From assembly GCA_035390885.1 (NCBI GenBank), contig DAOOUW010000005.1:1-64000 (forward strand): a DNA stretch of 64,000 nt. The letters run 5' to 3'. The notes under the pieces are model-generated. The model saw nothing but the letters and a program-made list of their open reading frames with translations. It ran no database searches and was not told the origin of the DNA. Of the stretch, positions 8,062 through 16,049 are shown in pieces; position 1 is the first letter of the stretch, and every line of letters starts with the position of its first letter. The translations under genes and the position numbers were made by a program. The stretch comes from JAOAFT01 sp035390885 (GTDB taxonomy: Bacteria; Bacteroidota; Ignavibacteria; UBA10030).

Positions 8062-9612
8062 TTAGCGGGATAATGTTTGTTCATATTCTTCTTTATAACG
8101 ACGAATACTTTCAAAAAGAGCGGATGCAAGTTGTCGCTGTCCTTGCTCGCTGCGAAGAAATTCCTCTTCTGCTCGGTTAGACAGATATCCTAATTCGACA
8201 AGAACATTTGGCATCGACGCTCCTACGAGGACGAAGAATCCAGCTTGTTTTACGCCGCCATTCTTTATGTGGAGACGATTCGATAGAGTTTCTGACGCAA
8301 TTGAAGCATAGAGTTCGCTATGTTTCATATATGCGCTTTGCGCCATTGTGATGATAATAAATTCTTCTTCCGTCAACTCGCGGTATCGTTCCTGATAGTT
8401 TTCCTCGAATTTGATAACAGCATTTTCTTTTGCGGCAATTTCGATTGCCTCTTCTGTTTTTCCTGGTCGAAGAAGGTAAATTTCAAATCCATTTTGAGAC
8501 GATGGTCTCCGTTCCATAGAATTGCAGTGAAGACTGATGAAAAGTTTACCGCCTGCCTCATTTGCGATTTGTGTGCGTCGATACAGTTCAACGAAAGTAT
8601 CGGTCTTTCTGGTATAGACTACTTTTACATCCGGCATATTTCGTTTGATGAGTTCACCGAGTTTCAAGGCGACGGCAAGGGTGATATCTTTTTCATAGGT
8701 TCCACGAATTCCGATTGCGCCTGGATCTTTGCCGCCGTGTCCAGGATCGATTACAATGACATCGAGCTTCCATCGTTCTCGTTCCTTCGATAGATCCTTT
8801 TGAGGTTTGGGTTGAGGAATGGCTGCTGGAGACTTAGTCCGTAATGAGATTAGAAGATTTGTACTCGTTGGATCGTTCAATACCTCAGCCTGTTCGACAT
8901 CGGGAGAAAGTTTGAATGTCAACTGCACTGAGGAAGGAGATTGAAAGGTTAGAATTTTTTTGACCGGAGCTTTCAAAGGAGTTTGTAAAATTTTTTGGGT
9001 GTCCGCTGTGGCATTAGTAATTGTAATAAAGAGCCATCCGTCTGGCTTGAGCCAGGATTCTACTTCCTTGATTCGTCGAGATGCAGTAAGGGTTAGAAGA
9101 TATCCATTTGCTTTTTGCTCGACAGTGTATCCAGTAATATCAAAAGGAGATTCCGTTACAGCTAATTCTAAACTTCTTTTCTCCTTGCTGTAGAATAATT
9201 GTATTTGAACGGTTTGTTGGAGAAATGTCAGTACCTGAGGCATGGGAGCGTAGAATACGTCATCAATGCGGATGGCATTTTGAGGCATTTGGTAAACTGT
9301 TATGCTATTGGTTTTTCTTTCGGTTAGAACGGCAAAAGCATTATTTTCGGCGAAACGTACTAAGAAATCCCCGGCAAGGAATTCGATTTTCTTTGTGGTA
9401 TCGTTGATGACATAGGGAAGAGACAGCCGTTTTAAGAGTGGAGGTAATGGAATATATGTAACATTTGAATATTCAAAACATTGAAGAATTGTGGTATCGG
9501 CTTGGGATAACGCCATGCGAACTGAAGTTGATGTATACTGCGGTTGAGCATGGACAAATTGAAGTGTAAATAGAAAAATGATAGTAAGAAAACGTAAAGC
9601 TCTATTAAACAT
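8062..9612 (-). CDS. N-acetylmuramoyl-L-alanine amidase (AMIN-like plus Amidase_3)
   Basis: This periplasmic amidase cleaves the stem peptide from MurNAc, typically during daughter-cell separation. The 516-residue protein has an N-terminal signal peptide (FLFTLQFVHAQ). Beta-rich copper-amine-oxidase-like and AMIN-type modules fill about residues 30-240. The zinc amidase starts at about 283: VIDPGHGGKDPGA, ISLHCNS, and NVLVELGYLSN with the catalytic Glu near 472. The insertion between the second His and the catalytic Glu (about 385-430) resembles the regulatory helix of AmiC-type enzymes. It is a single gene, with the pilin-like gene upstream on the same strand. Confidence 0.9.
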   Translation of the reverse strand: MFNRALRFLTIIFLFTLQFVHAQPQYTSTSVRMALSQADTTILQCFEYSNVTYIPLPPLLKRLSLPYVINDTTKKIEFLAGDFLVRFAENNAFAVLTERKTNSITVYQMPQNAIRIDDVFYAPMPQVLTFLQQTVQIQLFYSKEKRSLELAVTESPFDITGYTVEQKANGYLLTLTASRRIKEVESWLKPDGWLFITITNATADTQKILQTPLKAPVKKILTFQSPSSVQLTFKLSPDVEQAEVLNDPTSTNLLISLRTKSPAAIPQPKPQKDLSKERERWKLDVIVIDPGHGGKDPGAIGIRGTYEKDITLAVALKLGELIKRNMPDVKVVYTRKTDTFVELYRRTQIANEAGGKLFISLHCNSMERRPSSQNGFEIYLLRPGKTEEAIEIAAKENAVIKFEENYQERYRELTEEEFIIITMAQSAYMKHSELYASIASETLSNRLHIKNGGVKQAGFFVLVGASMPNVLVELGYLSNRAEEEFLRSEQGQRQLASALFESIRRYKEEYEQTLSR

Positions 9613-9695
9613 AGATAGGATACTAAACTAATCTCCAATTTTCCCCCTCCACAAGCGCCTGATTTTAGACTCAAGAATCAAGACGCGGGGAAAAG

Positions 9696-10082
9696 TCAGT
9701 GAATGATTTCAATAATATTGTCGGTTTCGTTGACTCGGACTCGAACGCGGATAGAATCATCTCCAGCATACACTTTGCCGACTCCGACAATGATACATTC
9801 ACCATCGCCTGCGCTTTCGATATAATATCGGGCGTTCTCGTTTTCCGAGAAATTTGAAAGCTGAGAGAGAGTCAAGCCCGTAAACGATTTGCCGCCCCCT
9901 GCCATGCTTGCAGGTTTCCAAAAGTATGCTCGTGCTTGATTTGCAAAGAACAGTAAATCGTCGACAATTGCAGACCGACAGGATTCTTCTGCATTAGCGC
10001 TGAATAAAGAGACCCCAAGGGCGATTGCAATTCCGACGATCAATAGTCCGAGAATTACAAACATCATTTGTTGCTGTCCCAT
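9696..10082 (-). CDS. pilin-like small membrane-anchored protein
   Basis: I do not recognise a named family for this 128-residue protein. It starts MGQQQMMFVILGLLIVGIAI, a short polar head followed by one 20-residue hydrophobic helix. An extracytoplasmic domain with two Cys (about residues 35 and 96) and a beta-rich C-terminus follow. The layout fits type IV pilins, pseudopilins or class-III-signal proteins, but the usual Glu5 is not clear. An AUG at 10082 opens the frame. A long inverted repeat (10159-10237) sits in its upstream region. The pilin assignment is inferred from architecture only. Confidence 0.55.
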   Translation of the reverse strand: MGQQQMMFVILGLLIVGIAIALGVSLFSANAEESCRSAIVDDLLFFANQARAYFWKPASMAGGGKSFTGLTLSQLSNFSENENARYYIESAGDGECIIVGVGKVYAGDDSIRVRVRVNETDNIIEIIH

Positions 10083-10158
10083 AGTTTTTGTCTCTTCCTT
10101 CCCTCTTCCTCGAGTCTTCGTCGTATTTCACATTGAACTATTTTGAAATACAAACCTA

Positions 10159-10237
10159 TTGTCAAGGAAGAATCACTAATCCTACTTCGTAGGTTAAAAT
10201 ACAGCTTCCGAAATAAATAGCAATGTTTCCTTGACAA
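10159..10237 (-). promoter_or_regulatory. 11-bp perfect inverted repeat with an inner hairpin upstream of the pilin-like gene
   Basis: TTGTCAAGGAA (10159-10169) and TTCCTTGACAA (10227-10237) are perfect inverted repeats around a 57-bp centre that holds its own hairpin, CCTAC-TTC-GTAGG (10181-10193). On the minus strand the inner edge of the proximal arm supplies a TTGACA box (10160-10165) that could be a -35 element for the pilin-like gene; the matching -10 is poor. There is no U-tract, so a simple terminator for ogg2 is less likely. Confidence 0.45.
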
Positions 10238-10243
10238 CTAAAA

Positions 10244-10879
10244 TTACTTAAGTATTCGACCAGTTTCAATATACCACATAAGTAAATCTAATTCATCGAG
10301 TGGAATTGATATTTCTTCCGAAAAGTTTTGAAATTGAAATTCTATTTCTCTATAACGTTTATAAGAAAGCGTAGTTGGAAGATCGGTAATTACACGTAAG
10401 TGGAATAGCATTCTGAGGATATGTCTATCGAGAATTGCTAATCCGTCGTTACGTCCAATATTTCTAAGAAAGTGCGTCGCTTCTTTCATCCCTAAACCTT
10501 TGAATGTATGAATGAGTTCAGCTCGAGCGTTCGATGCGTCCTGATTGGTTTCGAGCAGGGCAAGCAATTCTACTTGCTGTTGTTGAGCGGAAAGCAAATA
10601 GAGCGATTTTCTCTTGTGAAATCGGATATAATGCTCAGGGTTGCGTAGAATTGGCTCAGGATCGATAGGGAAGCGAGCGAAGTCGAGTTCTTTGAGTTTT
10701 CCCACTACGATTTCAGCGTGTGCTGCCTGTGATTGAGGAGTCAAGAGGCAATACAATAATTCATAAAAATAATCGGAAGGCGGTACTGATTGAAATTCAT
10801 CTAATCGCTGTTGAATTTGGGGCTTTAGTTCCTTATAGAGTTGCAGGAGAGCTTCTTGTGTCAGCTTTATATCTTTCAT
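10244..10879 (-). CDS. 8-oxoguanine DNA glycosylase/AP lyase, Ogg2 type
   Basis: Ogg2 enzymes excise 8-oxoguanine and nick the backbone by beta-elimination. The 211-residue protein has the small helix-hairpin-helix fold. FKGLGMKEATHFLRNIG carries the Schiff-base Lys132 and LAILDRHIL the catalytic Asp151. LLTPQSQA (46-53) is typical of the family, and it ends with a C-terminal Lys after TGRIL, a feature used by archaeal and thermophile Ogg2 to read the lesion. It lacks an FeS cluster, unlike endonuclease III. It overlaps the mutY stop by 4 bp, giving a two-gene oxidative-damage repair operon. Confidence 0.85.
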   Translation of the reverse strand: MKDIKLTQEALLQLYKELKPQIQQRLDEFQSVPPSDYFYELLYCLLTPQSQAAHAEIVVGKLKELDFARFPIDPEPILRNPEHYIRFHKRKSLYLLSAQQQQVELLALLETNQDASNARAELIHTFKGLGMKEATHFLRNIGRNDGLAILDRHILRMLFHLRVITDLPTTLSYKRYREIEFQFQNFSEEISIPLDELDLLMWYIETGRILK

Positions 10880-11784
10880 TTTGGTAAACTAATGGATGTG
10901 TGCGATGCTCTTTGCTGGATTTGTAATAATCCATCTTTTTCCATTTGTCTAAGCAACCTCATCAGCCATGATAAGTGAGAACTGTTAAGAGAAAGAAGCT
11001 GAAGAAGTTTGCGGGGAGTTAACGAATCATGCTGGATAAGAAGTTTGACAATCTTGCCTCTGTAAATTCTGTGCGGAATCCCTAAAAATAATGGTTCACT
11101 TTTTCTGATTTTCTTTTTTGTGGGAGAAATGACGTGCCGTGGACACCAGTTTGACCATGGACAAAGATCGCATTTGGGGAATGCCGATGTGCAAATCAGC
11201 GAACCGAGTTCCATCAGCGCCTGATTCCATGAATCACTTTGTTTTTTGGGTAGAAGCGCATAGGCTATTTCCCAAACATCATGTTTTGATTTTAATGTAG
11301 GAAACGCCCGTCCAAAGATTCGTTGAATATTCGTATCAACGATTGGAACACGTTCCTTAAATGCAAAACTTGCTACTGCAGAAGCTGTGTATCTGCCAAT
11401 GCCGGGAAGTTGTTCTAATTCTTTTGCGGTTGTGGGAAGTTCTCCGCCGTATTGATTCATTACAGTTGTTGCGAGTTGATGTAATCGTAGAGCGCGACTA
11501 TTATAGCCTAAGCCGCTCCAGATTTTCAAAACATCAGCTTTTGATGCGGATGCAAGATGACTAATCGAGGGAAAAGCCCCAAGAAATTCCTCATATTTTG
11601 GAATTACATGCACAACCTGTGTTTGTTGAAGCATTACTTCGGAGATGAGAATATGGTAAGGATTGTTTGTTTTTCGCCATGGTAATTCGCGCTTGTTGTT
11701 GCGAAACCATTTTTGAAGCGCTTGAACAAGCTCCCGATAGTTTGAGGGTACGTCAATAGTATTTTTATTGTTTGGTTTTTTCAA
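10876..11784 (-). CDS. mutY: A/G-specific adenine glycosylase with short winged-helix-like C-terminus
   Basis: MutY removes adenine mispaired with 8-oxoguanine. The 302-residue protein has LPWRKTNNPYHILISEVMLQ with the catalytic Glu near residue 48, the LPGIGRYTASAVASFAF helix-hairpin-helix, VDTNIQR with Asp near 149, and a complete 4Fe-4S motif (C-x6-C-x2-C-x5-C, residues about 197-214). The C-terminal NUDIX-like 8-oxoG-reading domain of E. coli MutY is missing. About 60 residues (from roughly 240) look instead like a winged helix (KIVKLLIQHDSLTPRKLLQL). DTN in place of DGN leaves room for a MIG-like thymine/uracil glycosylase. It starts the operon with ogg2. Confidence 0.85.
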   Translation of the reverse strand: MKKPNNKNTIDVPSNYRELVQALQKWFRNNKRELPWRKTNNPYHILISEVMLQQTQVVHVIPKYEEFLGAFPSISHLASASKADVLKIWSGLGYNSRALRLHQLATTVMNQYGGELPTTAKELEQLPGIGRYTASAVASFAFKERVPIVDTNIQRIFGRAFPTLKSKHDVWEIAYALLPKKQSDSWNQALMELGSLICTSAFPKCDLCPWSNWCPRHVISPTKKKIRKSEPLFLGIPHRIYRGKIVKLLIQHDSLTPRKLLQLLSLNSSHLSWLMRLLRQMEKDGLLQIQQRASHTSISLPK

Positions 11785-11938
11785 TATGTTTACTAGAGCC
11801 TATTTATTTCCATCGTGTTCTTTATCAGGCTTTGAATATATTGAAACTACTGTTGAAATAAAATTATCGTAATGGAATTTTAACTTCCAACTTCTTGAGA
11901 ATTTGCCTACATTGAAAAAAATAAAAAATGGAGAACTT

Positions 11939-14900
11939 ATGAAACGACATATAAAGTTGCTATTGATTCTTTTATCGGGTGTATTAACCGCCTCTGCTCA
12001 GCCTGCCAATCATATTGTCATTAGTGAAGTGGCTCCAATGGGAGGGAAGGCGACTCAGTATAATACTGGTGAGTTTATCGAGCTTTATAATCCTTTTTCA
12101 GTTGACGTTACGTTTGGTACGAACGTCAAAATAGTTTCTGGCGCAACTCCGCCAGGAACAAACGCCGCTGAGTGGGAAGTATCGTTGGCGGGGAAGACGA
12201 TCAAAGCTTATGGATTTTTACTTATTGGAGATGGCGGCGTTTCGCCTGCTCCTGATATTTCATTTCCTTCAAACAAAAATTTGGCAAACTCAGCTGCTCG
12301 CTCCTGCGTACAACTTCGAGATGGTGAAACAGTTATTGATGCTTTTGGCTGGGATGCTAGTACAACATTATTGTGCGAAACCACCCCATTTTACCCTTCA
12401 GATAAAACATCTGATGGAAAATCTTTTGAGAGGAAGAGCAAACAATCTGCCACTCAAGATGATTCAGAAGGGAATGCGTGGGATTCAAATAATAATTCGA
12501 TAGATTTTTTCCAAAACAGCGCCTCGACAAAAAATCCGCAAAATTCCTCGAGCGCAATTGAAATCAATCCATACAATCTTGTTCCTTCGGATGGAAAAGG
12601 CGCGGCAAGCGTTCAGCCAGCGCAGTGGTTTTACTCGAATCCAACGGAGCTAACGTTTTCGTTATCTTCGGCGAGCGATACCATCAAAGCATTTCGCTTT
12701 GTGCTGTCGTCCTCAATATTGAATTGGAATGCAAGCAATGTAAGTGTTGTGCCGAGTTCAGCGGTTCTATCATTTTCAGGGGATACGGTTATTGTGAGTA
12801 ATATTGTTATTATTGGGAATGACAGCGCCATTGTAACGATACAATCGGTTACTGCAGTTGATACGACAACGGAATTGTCGTTTGGAGTCAGCACATCTCT
12901 CGATGGAATAGTTTTTAAAAATTTGTTAGTGCAACCTTCTACACTTATTTATGGTTCGCCGCGTGCGATGAGTATGGTCAAGGCAAAAGATGGAAGCGGA
13001 TTGCCGATCCTCTATGGAAAATACGCTGTCGTAAAAGGAGTTGTAACGGTTGCGAACGAATTTGGCGGTCCTTCGTACCTCGAAGATGCAACGGCGGCTG
13101 TTGCAGTGTATGATTCGAGCGTTTCTCGGAACGTCAAGCAAGGCGATGAAATTATTGTGCTGGGGAAAGTCGTTCCTTACAATGGATTGTTCGAACTTAC
13201 GCCGTGTCAATTGATTCAGGTCGTAAGCGAAGGGAACGCATTCGATACTCTTCAACTTTCTATTCCACAGGTAAAAGCGCAGGATCAAAATGGCATTGAG
13301 CCGTATGAATGCCGATTGATTCGAATTAATAATATAACATCTGTCTTGACTTCAAGTAATTCTCCCGCTACATCGTGGGAAGTAACCGGCAGCGGCACAA
13401 ACTATAAGCTGATTTCTGGCAGTGATACATTAGAAGTCAGGATATTACCGGCGACTAACATCGTAGGCACTTCGATACCTTCTTCGACTTTTGATATTGT
13501 TGGAGTCTTAGGTCAGTACTATTCAACCTATCAACTACAGCCGCGTTCGTTGAATGATATTATTGTAAACAGCTCAGCGCCGAGAATTATTTCTGGGATT
13601 CCGTACGAAAGCTCGATTGGTTCTACCTCAGTTTCATTTCGCTGGGAAACGGATCTTCCTTCTTCGAGTATTGTCTACTACGGTTTATCCGATGCGTACG
13701 GTTCGTTTGTAGCCAGTCCGACTGCTGTTACAATTCATGAAATTACACTTACCGAATTACAACCAGCGACAGTTTATCATGCAAAGATTGGTTCCGCAAT
13801 TGGCGCGGATACGGCGTTTACATTTGATTATCTCTTTTCAACGTCGTCTGTTAATTCTACAGGCGCGATGAATGTCTACTTCAACAAATCAATCGATCCT
13901 TCTGTAGTGCGAGCGGAAACAGCGAAGACCGTCAATATCTATGAGCGTCTTCTTGCTCGTATCAATGGAGCGACATCGAAAATTGACGCTGCGCTCTACA
14001 GTTTAAGCGGCACAGTAGGCTCGACGATTGCAAATGCGCTCATTTCTGCTAAGAGTCGCGGCGTTCAGGTGCGAGTTATTGGGGAAAATGATAATTCATC
14101 TACAGCGCCGTGGACAACGCTTTCGTCGAATGGAATCAATGTGATCTTTGATAACGTCGATGCAGTGAATATTGGCGCTGGTCTGATGCATAATAAATTT
14201 GTGGTTATCGATAATGGCGATGATGGCGATGAAACGAATGATTGGGTGTGGACAGGTTCATGGAATGCTACTGATCCTGGAAATAACAATGACGCTCAAA
14301 ACGTTATCGAAATACAAGATAAAGCGTTAGCCAATGCTTACACAATCGAGTTCAATGAAATGTGGGGAAGCTCCAGCGCAACTCCGAATACATCGCAATC
14401 GAGGTTCGGTTCGCATAAACAAAATAACACGCCGCATCTGTTTGTTATCAATGGCATTTCTGTTGAACTATACTTTAGTCCTTCCGATGGAACGAATGCC
14501 CAATTGCTAAAGACGTTTCATAAAGCGCAGGAATCTGTAAATTTTGCCATCCTTTCGTTTACTCGAGACGATCTGGGAAACGAACTTACTTCAAGATTTC
14601 GAAATGGCGTAAAAGTTCGCGGTGTGTTTGATAACAAGACTGATAGCGGATGTGAATACGATTCGCTGGTTGCACGAGGACTCGATGTTCACTTAAAAGC
14701 AAATCTCACAGGATTGCTTCATCACAAATATGCCATCATTGACGCTAACGGAAATGATGAAAACAAATACGTCATTACTGGTTCGCATAACTGGAGCAAC
14801 AACGCGGAGAATAATAACGATGAGAATACGCTCATTATAAAGAGTCCCCGGATTGCGAATTTGTATCTTCAGGAATTTTCTCAGCGATACAAAGATGCAG

Positions 14901-15214
14901 GAGGAACGGATGTGCTTCTCGGCGTTGAAAGTGCAGAAGAGATCATTCCGAAAAGTTATATCTTACATCAGAATTTCCCAAATCCATTTAATCCGGCTAC
15001 AAATATTCAATACGAAGTGCCGTCGACTGCACAAGTAACCATTTTGGTTTATGATGTTCTTGGCAGGCGCGTTGCGCAATTAGTAAACGAAGTCAAAACA
15101 CCGGGAGTTTATCAAACTTTTTGGAATGCATCGTCTTTCCCCAGCGGCGTATATTTCTGCCGAATGCAGTGCGGTGCATTTTCATCAACGGTTCGGATGC
15201 TTCTTGTAAAATAG
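11939..15214 (+). CDS. T9SS-exported phospholipase-D-superfamily protein with lamin-tail domain
   Basis: The protein has 1091 residues from the ATG at 11939, chosen because GGAG precedes it and a signal peptide (LLLILLSGVLTASAQ) follows directly. The order is lamin-tail domain (about 25-160, HIVISEVAP...EFIELYNP), an OB-fold-like segment (about 345-430), a fibronectin-III-like module (about 555-640), then two PLD half-sites. These contain HNKFVVID near residue 749 and HHKYAIID near residue 928, both HxKx4D. A T9SS sorting tail (NFPNPFNPATNI, about 1003-1091) ends the protein. Paired PLD motifs suggest a phosphodiesterase, either a nuclease or a phospholipase. The lamin-tail and OB modules recall extracellular nucleases, so secreted nuclease is the favoured reading. 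Confidence 0.85.
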   Translation: MKRHIKLLLILLSGVLTASAQPANHIVISEVAPMGGKATQYNTGEFIELYNPFSVDVTFGTNVKIVSGATPPGTNAAEWEVSLAGKTIKAYGFLLIGDGGVSPAPDISFPSNKNLANSAARSCVQLRDGETVIDAFGWDASTTLLCETTPFYPSDKTSDGKSFERKSKQSATQDDSEGNAWDSNNNSIDFFQNSASTKNPQNSSSAIEINPYNLVPSDGKGAASVQPAQWFYSNPTELTFSLSSASDTIKAFRFVLSSSILNWNASNVSVVPSSAVLSFSGDTVIVSNIVIIGNDSAIVTIQSVTAVDTTTELSFGVSTSLDGIVFKNLLVQPSTLIYGSPRAMSMVKAKDGSGLPILYGKYAVVKGVVTVANEFGGPSYLEDATAAVAVYDSSVSRNVKQGDEIIVLGKVVPYNGLFELTPCQLIQVVSEGNAFDTLQLSIPQVKAQDQNGIEPYECRLIRINNITSVLTSSNSPATSWEVTGSGTNYKLISGSDTLEVRILPATNIVGTSIPSSTFDIVGVLGQYYSTYQLQPRSLNDIIVNSSAPRIISGIPYESSIGSTSVSFRWETDLPSSSIVYYGLSDAYGSFVASPTAVTIHEITLTELQPATVYHAKIGSAIGADTAFTFDYLFSTSSVNSTGAMNVYFNKSIDPSVVRAETAKTVNIYERLLARINGATSKIDAALYSLSGTVGSTIANALISAKSRGVQVRVIGENDNSSTAPWTTLSSNGINVIFDNVDAVNIGAGLMHNKFVVIDNGDDGDETNDWVWTGSWNATDPGNNNDAQNVIEIQDKALANAYTIEFNEMWGSSSATPNTSQSRFGSHKQNNTPHLFVINGISVELYFSPSDGTNAQLLKTFHKAQESVNFAILSFTRDDLGNELTSRFRNGVKVRGVFDNKTDSGCEYDSLVARGLDVHLKANLTGLLHHKYAIIDANGNDENKYVITGSHNWSNNAENNNDENTLIIKSPRIANLYLQEFSQRYKDAGGTDVLLGVESAEEIIPKSYILHQNFPNPFNPATNIQYEVPSTAQVTILVYDVLGRRVAQLVNEVKTPGVYQTFWNASSFPSGVYFCRMQCGAFSSTVRMLLVK

Positions 15215-15233
15215 ATTCGAGATGTATTTGGCA

Positions 15234-16040
15234 ATGAGTGTTCAATATATCGATTCGCATGCGCATCTTTTTTTTAATGATTATCAGAGTGATTGTGAAG
15301 AGGTTATAGAGCGTGCAAAGCAAAATGATGTTTGTGCGATTATTGTACCGGGAACAGACTTAGATTCAAGTCGGCAGGCAGTTGAATTAGCGGAGCGCTT
15401 TTCTGAAGTCTATGCCGCTGTTGGTTTCCATCCGCACGATGCATTGAAATGCTCGGAGCAAGATTTGAAAGAATTGGATTTGCTTCTTCAACATCCCAGA
15501 GTTGTAGCGATTGGAGAAATTGGTCTCGATTTCTATTACAACTATTCGCCGTGGGACATTCAAAAGAAAGTATTGTGGCGGCAGCTTGAACTTGCAGCGT
15601 CGCGGAATCTTCCTGTTATTATTCATTCGCGCGATTCAATGACTGATACGCTCGATTTACTACAAAAATTTATCGAAAACTTTCCACAATGGAGGAGTAG
15701 CGGAGAAAAGCAAAAACGCGGAGTGTTCCACTGCTTCTCTGGTTCATTAGATGATGCTTCGATTGTACTTTCATTAGATTTTTTTATTTCATTTACTGGA
15801 AATGTAACTTTTAAGAAATCAACGACTGCCTCTGTTGTAAAGGAAATCGGCTTTGAGAATCTTTTGCTCGAAACCGATTCCCCGTATATGGCGCCAGTTC
15901 CTTATCGTGGTAAAAGGAACGAGCCGGCAAACATTCCAATTATCGCCAATAAAATTGCTGAGCTTTGTTCCGCACCAATAGAGGAAGTCTGCAGGAAAAC
16001 TTATTCCAATACTTGTGAACTTTTTGGATTATCATTGTGA
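15234..16040 (+). CDS. TatD-family metal-dependent DNase/hydrolase
   Basis: The 268-residue TIM-barrel amidohydrolase has IDSHAHLFFND (metal His pair), IGEIGLDFYY, PVIIHSRDS, FHCFSGS and LETDSPYMAPVPYRGKRNEP, the full TatD/YcfH signature. Family members are Mg-dependent exonucleases linked to DNA repair, or quality-control hydrolases. The ATG at 15234 is used because TatD proteins begin just before the D-x-H-x-H strand; an in-frame ATG at 15222 is possible and neither has a good ribosome site. It follows the PLD gene by 19 bp and precedes the HEAT-cyclophilin gene by 9 bp, so the three may be co-transcribed. Confidence 0.9.
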   Translation: MSVQYIDSHAHLFFNDYQSDCEEVIERAKQNDVCAIIVPGTDLDSSRQAVELAERFSEVYAAVGFHPHDALKCSEQDLKELDLLLQHPRVVAIGEIGLDFYYNYSPWDIQKKVLWRQLELAASRNLPVIIHSRDSMTDTLDLLQKFIENFPQWRSSGEKQKRGVFHCFSGSLDDASIVLSLDFFISFTGNVTFKKSTTASVVKEIGFENLLLETDSPYMAPVPYRGKRNEPANIPIIANKIAELCSAPIEEVCRKTYSNTCELFGLSL

Positions 16041-16049
16041 GAGGTTAGT

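Noticed and set aside
8320..8793. A 157-codon plus-strand frame
   Set aside because: It is antisense to the zinc amidase catalytic domain and has no recognisable features.
10876..11784. MutY as a truncated pseudogene
   Set aside because: The catalytic residues and the 4Fe-4S motif are complete and the frame is intact; the short C-terminus is a compact domain, not a break.
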